Positions 44,286-55,481 of a stretch of DNA of 64,000 nucleotides are shown piece by piece. The DNA comes from Lytechinus variegatus (Eukaryota; Echinodermata; Echinoidea; Temnopleuroida; Toxopneustidae). Both the position numbers and the translations under genes were made by a program. The notes below the pieces were generated by a model. That model made no database searches. It was not told the origin of the DNA and saw only the letters and a list, made by a program, of their open reading frames with translations. The stretch covers positions 13,558,001 to 13,622,000 of the forward strand of contig NC_054758.1 of assembly GCF_018143015.1 (NCBI RefSeq), given 5' to 3'. The first letter of the stretch is position 1; the number at the start of each line of letters is the position of its first letter.

Positions 44286-45213
44286 CTTTCATGCTCTCAG
44301 TTCCGATTTCCTTTGTCATTTTTACGTCTTTCTTTAAAACAACAACACTCTCAGTCGCAGTTGATGTCTGTACCGATGCAGTTATGTTACTAGTTCCAGC
44401 ATTACTTTGCCGGTCGACACCGAAAGACAGAGACCGCGAGATCCCGGTTGCAAGCCTCATCTTCTTTCGCCCTTTGTAGAATTTTCTTATGACGGCGTAA
44501 ATTTTCGCACAGAAGGCAGTGGTTAGGATAAAGGGGACGAAGAAGTAAACGATGGGCAGGGCAAAGCTTGCAACGACACTCTGGAAGAACAGGGGTTCGC
44601 AAACATCTTCAGGAAAGGGCCTTTGGTCATTGCCGCTGATGATCTGCCAGAGAAGCGTCGCAGGTAACCAGACGATGAACGGGAGAATGTAACCGATGGC
44701 GATGATGAGGACTGCACGGGACCGTCGTCGCCAGTGTTGACGATATCGGAAGGGGTCCGATACAGCAACGCAACGATCGAGGCTGATGAGGGTTACGAGT
44801 ACGATGCTCGTATGTGTGAAAGCGTGGTCGAGGAAGGTAAAGATGTCGCAGAAGACGGCACTGAACGGCCATCGTCCCGTGATGATGACGATGGCAAACA
44901 GAGGCATGTCGACTGCACCGACCAACAGGTCGGCGATGGCCAGACCCAAAATGAAATAGTTGTTGTAAGTGCGGAGTTTGGTTGTCGTGCAGAACGCGAT
45001 GACGACGAAGAGATTCCCGACGACGGTCATGAAAATGATCACAGCTATGACCATGGATAATACAATGACGACGTCCGGAGAATAAGGACTCGGCAGGACG
45101 ATGTCCTCACCGTCTCCTGCTAACATGACTAGGGTAACGACATCAGTCAGAATTTCAGACGCCACCGTTGTGCCGACAAGGCTAGACATATTGCAATGAT
45201 GGAAAATCAGCAA
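44286..45213 (-). CDS. aminergic/muscarinic-like rhodopsin-class GPCR, exon 1 (TM1-TM5)
   Basis: A plasma-membrane receptor that should signal through G proteins. With exons 2 and 3 it makes about 394 residues. Visible landmarks: TM1 with GN (N67), TM2 LAIADLL (D95), and C122 at the top of TM3 pairing with C205. D129 is at the amine-anchoring position 3.32, and DRC (146-148) stands in place of DRY. TM4 reads IGYILPFIVWLPATLLWQ, close to the muscarinic TM4 but with Y175 for the usual tryptophan. TM5 proline is P227. The muscarinic tyrosine after D3.32 is H130 here. I chose the first Met; M9 is an alternative start. Exon 1 must end in phase 1. AAAG before GTTTGC at 44286 fits but is a weak donor, and GTAATG after 44406 is an alternative that would shorten loop 3. 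The stop beyond 44286 would lie in the intron. Ligand unknown. Confidence 0.85.
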
Positions 45214-45283
45214 AATGTACTTCTTGCTTCAATTCCACCTCTCCACATGAACAGCATTTCACTTAACGTTAAAAAAAAACTTC

Positions 45284-45300
45284 TATCCCTATATATATAT
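45284..45300 (-). promoter_or_regulatory. TATA-like sequence upstream of the GPCR start
   Basis: On the minus strand GGATATATATATAGGG lies about 75 bases before the first Met codon. It could be a TATA box with a short 5' untranslated region, or only an AT-rich stretch. No start site can be seen from sequence. Confidence 0.25.
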
Positions 45301-45429
45301 CCTTTCCGAGATGGATATTGCGGAGGAAAAGTGTACGCCTGCTCAGTGTCAAATTCAATGTCATTCAAATGTGTTGACCTAGCTATACTGTCTTGCATAA
45401 GCATAAGCAATTTCGCTGGTATCATGCAC

Positions 45430-46479
45430 GTTCAAGTAAACTGAGTAGACTTGCAATTGTGAGCAACCTCTTAGACATACAGAATCGTTATTGACCTCTT
45501 CTCCCTCCAACCATTCCCTCTCTTTCTCTGTCTTACATTTTCAATATCCGAAATCTTTTATTTACAGGTGTATCCTAAATCTAATCATGAAATATACCCA
45601 TCGTTTCACTTTAACGACTTTTACGATCATACTGTAAGAAGTACAATAAGGGATGATTAATCAACATATTTTTTTGCGTGTGTTTTTCTTTAATAACTTG
45701 TTTTTATACATCATGATAACCTTTGAAAAAGCCTGCATATGATTTTTACTCATCTCCCTGGCTGATTTTGTTTTAGCTTTTGTTTTGTTTTTGTTTCTGC
45801 TATGACAAAGAAACATCGGGAAAATTATATTCAATTCAATTTATATAATTTATATATTTGATATAATTTATATAATCTATATAATGCGTTATTCCAATGT
45901 TTGGGATTTTCATGAAATTTCAAGGGTCCTAAGAGCTATAACATTGCCGACCTTTTTTTCAATATTTGAAACTTCATTTCCATTTCATTTATTTTTCTTC
46001 TGTTTTTTAAATGTACGGAGAGGGAATTCCGTTATGATATCACATTTCAAAGAACATCTCAATTTTTGCTCCACGTATTCTTTTCATTAAATTATGCACC
46101 GAAGTCATACCACGGACTCTTGCGAAAACTTTTGAAATGTATTTTCTCATGACATTTTTTTTATTGTATTTTAGGTATAAATGTATACAGCTACGCCTGT
46201 TTTTTATATGTAATTATCAATATGTACATGTATGTATTTCATTGAAGACCATTTTAATTTAATTAAATTTGCACTCATTGATCAGTTGATGCACGTGTCC
46301 AACGGTCTTTTGATGATTGTTAAAATTCTTCTTCTTCTTCCTCCGTTAGCTTCGAAGATCAGCAGAGATCCTGCACAAATAGTACTTGTAACTTAGTATG
46401 TATTGTCAGTCAGAGAAGGTAGATGGATTCAGCAAAGAGGACTAGGATTCAAGTGTACAAGATCTAAATATATGGATTT
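45430..46479. other. AT-rich sequence upstream of the GPCR, no gene recognised
   Basis: Contains a run of TATATAATTTATATA-like dyads (45838-45885) and a short CTT run (46328-46343). No coding block is supported. If the GPCR promoter is not at 45290, it or a 5' untranslated exon may lie here. Confidence 0.4.
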
Positions 46480-47134
46480 TCAGCAGGAAATTGAGGGCAG
46501 GAGAATTAGCAGAGCAAATGCTAGGGGGTCATCTATGTGGAGACTGGCACTCATCCCCAAATCAGGTAGCATCTTGTTGGCCTTTGGCATGAAGTCGACT
46601 CGCTGAGCATGTAGACAGCTACAAGAGGAGATGAAGTGAAGGATGTCTTCATCACCATCTTTGCATAGGAGGCAGGAGGCAGTTAGGGACTTGCCAATTT
46701 TTGAGAGACGCTTCTGGGTGGGGTATGTTTGGGTGAGGAGCTGAGCTCTGATAATCTGTGCCTTACGGAGATGAGGCGTTAATCCTTCTGGAAATAGCAG
46801 ATGGTGGGATAGCATTAGTGGTGTCCTGCAGCACTTTTGACTGGATAGATTTCCTACATATGGCTTTCCACTTGTGATATGGGAACGGCTGTTCGATTAG
46901 GCAGGGAAGGGTCGGTAATTTGTACTTGGAAAGAAGGAGGTTCCAGGATTTCACAAGGGGTACACCACGGATAGAAGCATGTACAAGGGCTCTCTTCTCA
47001 AAGCGGTCTTCAGGTAATGATGTTAGCTGACCTATGATGAAGAGGCTATCCAGTTCTACTTGTGACATGAGGGGGTAATGCCTGTGAGAAGGAACACTGT
47101 TATACGAATGATTATATTCATGAAGAAAATACAT
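46480..47134 (-). mobile_element. C-terminal fragment of a non-LTR retrotransposon ORF2
   Basis: Two overlapping minus-strand frames (46763-47134, then 46480-46815) join across one frameshift near 46770-46810. The second contains KIGKSLTASCLLCKDGDEDI, followed by LHFISSCSCLHAQR. This CxxC...H...C zinc-knuckle-like block (CLLC, H, C) is found at the end of many non-LTR reverse-transcriptase proteins. The first part (LPEDRFEKRALVHASIRG) looks like the linker preceding it. Reverse-transcriptase and endonuclease domains are absent, so this is a fragment. It is not from the same family as the LINE at 35790, whose C-terminus differs. Confidence 0.6.
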
Positions 47135-47844
47135 TCATAATTATTTTGTTAGAGAGCAAAAAAGCTCAATCGTAAACAAATTTCACTGCTTGTTTCACCT
47201 TTTTTTTTTGGGGGGGGTTGTATATTGATTGCACACAAGGTCTCAAGGGGAAGAAGATGATATGGATATACCAGTTATGAAATTTGTTATCTGAATAGAT
47301 AGCAGTAAAAGCCTATCGTAATTTCCTCGTGCAAATCAAAATTTGGAAGCACCACTTTCCATTAATTATCATGAACATTGAGATGGGTCACAAATGAAAG
47401 AAGAGAAGTATATCTTTCCATTCATGCACATTTCATGATGCACATTTATGATCATGATAGGAAATAATTACATTGAATACCAGTTTTCTTTTTTTCTGTG
47501 ACTCCTTGTATATTACTTTTTCTCTACACCTTAAGCTCATGACTTGCTTTAAAAATGAAAAGAGTGTTTTAAATGACAGAGTTTAAACCATTTCCATAGT
47601 AAATTAGATAATCCAAATCCAATTTCTTTATTTCCTGAATTATTATGTTTTATGCCTACAGCTTTTTCCCGGCAAATAGGACGGTAGTCTGTAGCATAGA
47701 ATGGCCCTAACCCCGGACTTGGCTGCGGCAGGCGATAGTTAAGGCTAGATCTTTTAAAGAGAAAGTAGAAAGCTCGGGGCGAAAGTTTCAGGGGTTTTTG
47801 GGTGGTACACACAAATGTATAGAAAGGAACACCTGCATGGCTTC
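47135..47844. other. AT-rich sequence, no gene recognised
   Basis: No repeat ends or coding block. A T/G run is present near 47200-47220. The minus-strand frame at 47549-47857 shows no family features. Confidence 0.4.
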
Positions 47845-48378
47845 CCCGGGGGGCCACTTACATTGACGAGTGAATACCATGCGCGACCAAAAAAAACACG
47901 TAAAAAGGATGTCCTTTTCACGATAGGGCACGTTACGTACGTAACGTGATAAGGGTGTCAAAAACACAAAAATAATGAAAAAGGGTATCTATTTCGCTAG
48001 GAAATTACGTGTTTAGGGTCGAATTTGCGGGGATGATAAAACAAAGGTAAAATGTTTTATAAAGGATGTCCTTTTTGCCCCAACACTTCGTGTTTAGAGT
48101 CCGATTTGCGCGAGGTGTAGAAGGTGGGGTCGTACGCCAACGACCGAAGGACCCGTAACAATAAAACATTCCTGTACTTGTTTAGGGGTTCATTTCAGGG
48201 AATATTTGTCAAGAGTATCGTTTTGTTTCCAATACTTGTTAAGGGTAGGGTTTCACACGCCAATACTTGTTAAGGGGTGCATTTTCATAATATGGAAATT
48301 ACGTGTTTAGGGTGCTTTTCGAGACCCCGTGGTCGCGCATGGTATCCACTCGTGAATGGAAGTGCCCCCCCCCCCCGG
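47845..48378 (-). mobile_element. 534-bp foldback element with exact 8-bp target duplication, copy 2
   Basis: Same family as 42314-42859, in opposite orientation: CCCGGGGGGCCACTTACATT at the left and the inverse, ending in a long C run and GG, at the right. The duplication is ATGGCTTC at 47837-47844 and 48379-48386. The interior matches copy 1 read in reverse complement (for example CACGTTACGTACGTAACGTG), with indels. No protein. Confidence 0.85.
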
Positions 48379-48443
48379 ATGGCTTCGTATGAGAGTAACC
48401 TTACGTTGGTAAATGATTTTTACTCTCTAGAAGCCTCCTGGCT

Positions 48444-48566
48444 AGGCGTGACCAATTGTTAGTATCTCTACCTTTAGCTTTTACCTTACCCGAGATGCTG
48501 TGCATCCCTGAATCAGATATTTGGCCTAGAATCAACTAGGCATCTGCCTATAAATGGCCGATGAGT
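48444..48566. repeat. left arm of a 120-bp inverted repeat pair bracketing 5.4 kb
   Basis: The sequence from TAGGCGTGACCAATTGTTAG to GGCCGATGAGT returns as its inverse complement at 53932-54049 with only a handful of differences. The intervening DNA contains the CCAATTGG-rich element and the palindrome nest. Confidence 0.85.
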
Positions 48567-48782
48567 AATATGGCCGAATAGTAATAGGTATACTGGGAAA
48601 CTAAGAAAAGCTCCATAAAATGAAAATAAAATGATCAGTTTATGCTCCTAAATGGGACCTATACCTGAAGCAGCAACAAAACTTGTTTTTCAGAAGTGTG
48701 TCGTGATTTTATTACCATTTGTCTTCATGATATGACGTCGATTTACGACCAAAATTACTGGTGCGTCATGGTACCCTTTGAC

Positions 48783-50110
48783 CCAGGACGAAATTCCAAT
48801 TGAATACCAATTGGACGTCCAAATTGAATGCCAGTTGAATACCAATTGGTTTCAATCCCAATTGAAACCAATTGGTAATTGGTCCCCTTTGAAACCGATT
48901 AACTATTGGTCCCTATTGGAATCACTGGAACTAAAACAGCCAGTTGGTCTCAATTGGAAACCAACTGGTTAACCAATTGAAAACAATCGCAGTCAATTAC
49001 TGGTTTCACTTGCAAGTTCTCATTGGCACATGCAAAGTCAGTGGGACAATATTATCTCTGTGTTTGCCACGCCCAAAATTCCACCAATATCTGCTAATGC
49101 TATTACAGAAACATTATGTCTGTCTGCATAAATATTAATGCAAAGGGCAATTACACAAACGTTCAAAAATGAACCCCGAAAGGTTGATGCAAAATTGACA
49201 GTGGGTTCAAAATTTGAACCCCAATCAAGGTTGTGGTTCATTTTTGCACCCTGCCGGTTCAAAATGGCATCCCTAGGGGTTCAATTTAAAATATAGGGGT
49301 GCAGTTTTCAACCCGCAGGGTGCAAAAATGAACCCCAACTATACAGGGGTTCAATCTTTGAACCCATAGCGTGCTGATTTTGCATCAACCTTTCGGGGTT
49401 CAATTTTGAACTTTTATTTCTTAGTGTGTATTGTATGCTAACCGTTTATTCCATCGGGCTAAGAGCAGCTGTTTTTTATGGTTAGGCCTAGTGTTTTACT
49501 TATAAACTTTTAGTTTATTACAATTGAACTATTAAGCATTTATGGGTAGGCCTATTTCATTCTTTGTTACTAATTCTTTACCTTTTTTCCTTAAAATAAT
49601 GTATGAATAGAAAATGGTAAATGATTAAAAATACAATGCAAAGACAATAAAATGGCATTAAGCACTCCTGACGTATACACGCGTGATGTGCAAATAAGCT
49701 GATCACAATGGTCCCATTTTAAAACCAAGTGAAACCAATTGGTTATTGGTCCCAATTCAGACCAATCGACTCTCCCATTTTTTAAGACCGATTCCGGGTC
49801 CAATTAGCCTAGTTGGACCAATAGAAACGAGTCAAAAGCCAATAAGGAAGTTGGTCGATCCGTTATAATTTAATTGGGGACCAATAAGTGAATACCCAAT
49901 GAAGACACATTAAAACCAATTGACCCCCATTGAATTCTAATGGAACCAATTGGGCCAGCAATGGGACCAGAACTGGTATTTAATTTGGACCTATCATTGG
50001 ACTTATTGAAACTCATTGATACCAATTGAATCCAAGTTGAAACCAATTGAAAATTCAATAGGTTTCGAATAGAATTTTTACACATCAATTGGTCTTCAAT
50101 TTGGGTCACC
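48783..50110. mobile_element. CCAATTGG-rich element with repeat-built ends
   Basis: 48783-49010 and 49700-50110 are dense in CCAATTGAAACCAATTGG-like phrases, many self-complementary. The central part (49011-49700) is AT-rich and contains a nested foldback (49150-49431). A stray cluster of the same motif lies at 50725-50775. The ends can pair with each other at many registers. No coding frame is supported. Confidence 0.6.
49150..49431. mobile_element. 280-bp foldback MITE nested in the CCAATTGG element
   Basis: Near-palindromic throughout. TTCAAAAATGAACCCCGAAA at the left pairs with TTTCGGGGTTCAATTTTGAA at the right, and inner phrases such as GGTTCATTTTTGCACCCTGC pair with GCAGGGTGCAAAAATGAACC. 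Outer ends read TTACACA and TGTGTA next to TA, suggesting a TA duplication. Confidence 0.75.
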
Positions 50111-51574
50111 CATTTAAAGGGGAATCCAACCCAAATAAAAACTTGCTTTTGGCTTTTAGAGGAAAAAGGAAAATCAGACAAGTTGATAGGTGAAAGTTTT
50201 AACAATATCGGACAGTAAGAAAGTTATGAATTTTTAAATGTTGAGAATATTGGTAATCACTATACCTATGGAGATTTCAAATTGGCAACAAAATAGCGTG
50301 ATGTAAGGCACTCTTCCATGTAGGTGCCTACTCCAATATATAAAATGACTAAAATTACATTTTTTCAAATGTTTTACTTCACATTATATTTTTCTTTCAT
50401 GAGGACATACAACAATATACTACCGAGGCTAACTTTAGATTACAGCCCCAGGCATGCCAGGGGAATTGGTATTTGGGGAAAAACACAAATCACTGATAAT
50501 AAAGTACATGCATGGCCTATGGCAAAGTTGTCCTTGCCTCTTGGCACAATTTACTTACCCAGATGCCAATCTACGAAGTCTTAGAGATCTCAATTTTCAG
50601 ACAGCCATTACTTTTTATTGCTTGTCCGATTTTTTCAAACTTTCACCATTCTGTTTTATTCATTTTTCTCCATTTTAATACAACACATTATGACCAGGGC
50701 TGCATGGATCTATTGAAGCAAATCAGCCCAATTGAGACCAATTGAATCCAAACTGAAACAAATTGAGGTGTTTGAAGTCAATTTTATCTATGATTCATGC
50801 CAAAACAGTAAACAATGGTTATTGTATGTTATGTTATGAAAAGTATGCAGAAGAAAACATTAAGTCAAATAAAACAACATCCCCCTAAAAAAAGAATAAT
50901 AAATTAAATAATAAAAAGAAAAAAAAAGAAAATAACCTTGAGCTTCGGGCTTGCATTTTTTTTTATTAGACTTATTCATTTGACAAGTTATAATGATTGC
51001 AGAAATGTGATCTCCCGTTTATTAGTAGGCCTACGCCAAATGAATCTAGTTAGCACTTCGCGGTTATATCGCCTTTTTGATTAGTGAAAATTAAAAAAAA
51101 AACATTAACAGTCAAGAAATAATTTCTTATGTGACAAGTTGTATAATACTGCATAATTGATTAGATAGACAATTTAGTTAGACCCCCTGTGCAATCAACT
51201 TCGGAATTCGGATCATATTATAAGTACCTACCTCAGCTTCCGGGCGCCAAGCCGGGCGCCATCTGTTGGCCAGCTGAATTGGCCAAGGATTTCACGAATC
51301 TCTTCATTCATTCATTCGGAATTGAAGCTTTAGCCCCGATTTTGTTTATCCATGTAACCGTTAGGCTTGGGTCTGAGGGTGAATGAATATCCATCGTATC
51401 GAGATTATCAAAGGCAACCTTTCTAAGTCTTATTAATGACTTGGAAATCTTGAGTAAGTAAACTTGAAAATAAATTAAGACATGGTCCCACCTGTGGGTT
51501 TCGGTGTTGGTTACTACAAGTAACTTAGTTGGTCCAGTCCACTCATACTAGTCACTCTCAGTCTCATTTGTTCA
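50111..51574. other. AT-rich sequence, no gene recognised
   Basis: Apart from the CCAATTGA motif cluster near 50725-50775 and an A-rich stretch (50880-50940), I see no repeat or gene. A small GC-richer patch at 51230-51290 has no supported frame. Confidence 0.4.
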
Positions 51575-53907
51575 CTGCAACCATCCTGCCTGTGGGGAAT
51601 CTAGGGGTAGGACTATGGTGTGCCAATGCTGTACATAGCACACACTTTGAAAATCATTAAAATATCACCTTTGTGACTAAAATTACTAATTTCCATACAG
51701 TTGCAATTTATTTTTCATTTTGTCTTGGGAATAATTTTTTTATTCACCAGGGGCCGATTGCACGAAAGGGTCTTTCCGAGGACCGTCTTTCGTGTCGCCC
51801 ATCTTTTATGATACGCTATAAGCGGGGTGTTTCTGAAATTTATAAGATTCGTTATCTTCCTTTTAAATCAAATTTTATACAATTTCATGATAATCATTTT
51901 ATAAACAAATATTTTGTTTATTTTAATGGACGAATGAAATATGTTTGCAGATGATTTATTTAAAATACGTTTCACATGGCGCATCATAAAAGATGGGCGA
52001 CACGAAAGACGGTCCTTGCAAAGACCCTTTCGTGCAATCGGCCCCAGAGCGCTCAAAAACTTTAATTTTGGGCATATTTTTGTGTACGCCCTCTATAGGT
52101 GGAAAGTAATATGGCAAGAAAATTTCCATTTTTCAATCTCTATTTTTGATTAAGAAAAAAATAAAGAATTAAATTTACATAATCATTACATAGGTGCCAA
52201 GATATAGGGGCCTATGATGAATAGCTAGTATAATGAAAACTGACAGTGTAAGAAAATCAAGCATTTGTTTCATATAAAAAGAGAAATTAAGCCAAACATT
52301 GCCACCATTATTTTGCCACACATGGGGATGGAACTGAGAACAAGGTTATATCATAACCTTGTTCCACTCATTCAATGAACAAGGTTATGATATAACCTTG
52401 TTCTCAGTTATATCTCCATGTGTGGCAAAATAAGAGTGGCAATGTTTGGCTAATTTTCTCTTTTTCTTTGGGGCAAATGCTTGATTTTTTTTACACTGAC
52501 AGTTTCCATTACACCTATTATTCATACAACTTGGCTCTTATTTAAATTTGATTCTTTAAATCATTTTTTTCTTAATTAAAAATAGAGATCAAAAAATGAA
52601 TTTTTTCTTGCCATATTACTTTCCACCAATAGAGGGCGTACACAAAAATATGCCCAAAATTCAAGTTTTTGAGCGCTCTGGTGAATAAAAAAATTATTCC
52701 CAACTTACTAATGAAAAATAAATTGCAACTGTATGGAAATTAGTAATTTTGGTCACAAAAGTGATATTTTAATGACTTTTTAAAGTGTGTGCTCTGGACA
52801 ACATTGGCATACCATAGTCCTACCTGTAGATTCCCCACAGGCAGGGTGGTAACAGTGAACAAGTGCCTTGTTCATTGAATGAGTGCATTCTCTGAACAAG
52901 GTTATTGTTCTCTGTTACTCCTCCCTGTGTGGTGAAATAAGGTTGGCAATGTTTGGCTTTTTTTCTTTGGGACAAATGCTTGATTTTTTGACACTGTCAG
53001 CCACTTGTTCACTGCAACCATCGTGCCTGTGGGGAATCTAGAGTAGAGGCTAGACTACTAGTACTAGTAAAGGTAGGAGTAGGACTATGGTATGCCAATG
53101 CTGTACATAGCACACACTTTAAAAACTCATCAAAATAACACTTTTGTGACCGAAATTACTAATTTCCATACAGTTGCAATTTATTTTTCACTAGTAACTT
53201 GGGAATAATTTTTGTATTCACCAGAGCGCTCAAAAACTTGAATTTTTGGTGGACAGTAATAACTAATATTAGTAATATGGCAAGAAAATTTTCATTTTCA
53301 ATCTCTATTTCTAATTTAGAAAAGATAATGTAAAGAATCAAATTTACATAAGAGCCAAGTTATATGATGAATAGCTGTATTGGAAACTGACAGTGTAAAA
53401 AAATCAGTCATTTGTTTAAAAGAAAAAGATAAAATAATCCAAACATTGTCAACCTTATTTTGCCACACATAGAGATGCAACTGAGAACAAGGTTATATCA
53501 TAACCTTGTTCATTGAATGAGTGCTGTCAGCATGGAACCTGACAGTGTCAGGTTCCATTACAGCTATTCATCATTATAACTTGGTACAGGGTATATTTGA
53601 TTCTTTAAATTATATTTTCTTAATTAAAAATAGAGATTGAAAAACTACAATTGTCTTGCCATATCATTTTCCACAAATAGAGGGCGTACACAAAAATATG
53701 CCCAAAATTCGAGTTTTCGAGCACTCTGGTGAATAAAAAAATTACTCCCAAGTTACTAATGAAAAATAAATTGCAACTGTATGGAAACTAGTATTTTTGG
53801 TCACAAAAGTGATATATTAATGATTGTTTAAAGTGTGTGCTGTGTACAGCATTGGCATACCATAGTCCTACCTGGAGATTCCCCACAGGCAGAATAGAAA
53901 TGAACCC
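51575..53907. repeat. nest of alternating inverted repeats (AACAAGGTTAT family)
   Basis: A unit of 600-800 bases runs forward from TTCACTGCAACCAT (51575). It turns at the palindrome CAAGGTTATATCATAACCTTG near 52342, and runs in reverse to about 52860. A short partial reverse piece follows (52862-52997). A second forward copy runs from 52998 to about 53520, and a third reverse copy ends near 53907. Shared landmarks: TGCCACACAT, GCGCTCAAAAACTT, GCAACTGTATGGAAA, GGGGAATCT. The result is two large hairpins side by side. No gene. Confidence 0.75.
51751..52044. mobile_element. 294-bp MITE with about 66-bp inverted ends and CAG target duplication
   Basis: Ends start GGGCCGATTGCACGAAAGGG and match over about 66 bases with three or so differences. 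CAG lies on both sides (51748-51750, 52045-52047). The sister units at 52680 and 53219 have the uninterrupted site CACCAGAGCGCTC, so the insertion is exact. A 3-bp CWG duplication and GGGCC ends point to the PIF/Harbinger-like group, by inference. Confidence 0.85.
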
Positions 53908-53931
53908 TTGAGTGGAGTGGGTCCAATCATG

Positions 53932-54049
53932 ACTCATCGGCCATTTATAGGCAGATGCCTAGTCGATTCTAGGCCAAATATCTGATTCAGGGATGCACAG
54001 CATCTCGGGTAAGGTAAAAGGTAGAGATACTAACAATTGGTCACGCCTG
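53932..54049. repeat. right arm of the 120-bp inverted repeat pair
   Basis: Inverse complement of 48444-48566, from ACTCATCGGCCATTTATAGG to CACGCCTGG. The near-identity of arms 5.4 kb apart implies a recent origin as a pair or gene conversion. It ends about 300 bases before the first coding exon of the zinc-finger gene. Confidence 0.85.
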
Positions 54050-54532
54050 GACTGGTAATATATCCAAATGTCAGTGGAATAGCATTTGACAGCAAAGGCT
54101 ACGGCATAAATAATGGCTTACATGTACGTCCTCTCCATTGAATTTGAAATTCTAACTGTGTTATACCTACTAACCTAGGCATTACTGTATTTTATGATAA
54201 CTGAGGTAGGATTTTTGCTACTCTGAGGATTGAATTGTTCACTTACATATTAAAGGGATTTTTAATAATATAACTAGATCTAGTTAAACTAGTTTATTCA
54301 TAGAGCTTATAAACTTTGTGGTAATACTTTTATTTTTCCACAGATTCAAAAGTTCACCGTGAAATCAAACCTAAGATTGGACGTTGTCGGGATCATCTTG
54401 TTCTGCAAGAGTGCCAGTTGGGAAGTAAGATGTATACGCAGAGCTTCCGGTCTGGTTTTATCAAGACATGAATTATTTTCTGAAGCATACATTCTATGTG
54501 GACCCAGCTAGACAGCCAGAGAGCTAAAAGGC

Positions 54533-55448
54533 ATGGCTTTACCTCTTCCACCAAGTCAGTTTGATATACATTTACAAGTAAAGAAAGAACCAGAGGAAAT
54601 AGAAACATGTGGTGACCATCGTTGGAAAGGAAAAGATGATGCCAAACGGACAGATGTTGTCGGCAATGTCCATTCTCTGAGGAGTGGAACAGGTCACCAG
54701 GATGAGCCTGAAAGTGGCATGCGAGTTGAGGAGAATGATGTCCAAAGGACCTCAAGGGCACATATAGATGAAAATAAAGATGTTGCCAATCGCTTCGGAC
54801 ATCCAAAGGTAGTCGTGACTCAGGAACACGGCCTTGTATCACCACTAATACTACCTTTGGAAGTGGGAAGCAGTGAAGAATTGGCGGAAGCAAATGAGCT
54901 GCAGGACCATGCTTCTGATTGTGCTGATCTGCACAACAAGTCAACTCTGCCCCGCTTCGTATACGGAATCTGCAACACATCCAGCTTCAAGAGAAGGAAG
55001 AAGGAAGCAGCGAAAAGTCACATCGGACAAGGGTGTTCCTCACTGACATCAAGTTGTACCAAAGTCGTACTGCCACATGGAAAATCGTCATCCTCATTAC
55101 TGTTGTGCAATGTGAATGGACATCAGTCTGCCTCACATTTAGCTAACCCCAAAGGAATTAAAGATCAATGCCCTCTCAGGACTCAGGACAGGAACAATCC
55201 TACACAACCCACTCAATACCCAATGACAAGTGTCATTGCTTACAGTGGCAGCACCTTTTCCGATGCTACTGGCAATGGCAATCCGGACTTGAGAGGCCCT
55301 TTCAAGTTGTCTTTTCAAGATGAAGCTTTGGATTTGACCACTGCCCAAGGCAAGCGAGATGGTCAAGCTGACTTCGGTGATCAAGATAGTCAGCATATAT
55401 CCTACACTGCAAAGATTAGTGAAGAGGCAAAGAGCAGCATTGCAGGAG
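54533..55448 (+). CDS. C2H2 zinc-finger protein, coding exon 1 (N-terminal regulatory half)
   Basis: The exon starts after a good acceptor (TTATTTTTCCACAG, exon from 54344). The first in-frame Met at 54533 is preceded by an in-frame TAG at 54509-54511, which fixes the start. It encodes residues 1-305 plus one base of codon 306 and ends at GCAGGAG before GTATAA (phase 1). This half has no fingers. It shows a VKKE sumoylation-type motif (16-19), a basic KRRKK nuclear-localisation-type stretch (153-157) and ALDLTT (265-270), close to the PxDLS motif that recruits the CtBP co-repressor. No BTB, KRAB or SCAN domain is recognisable. The family acts in the nucleus as DNA-binding transcription factors. 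A repressor role would be inference from the CtBP-like motif. A mobile repeat starts only about 35 bases after the donor. Confidence 0.8.
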
Positions 55449-55481
55449 GTATAATGATCATAATAATAATTTTTGTCTCAC

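Noticed and set aside
54393-54980. 195-codon minus-strand frame
   Set aside because: Shadow of the zinc-finger coding exon on the opposite strand.
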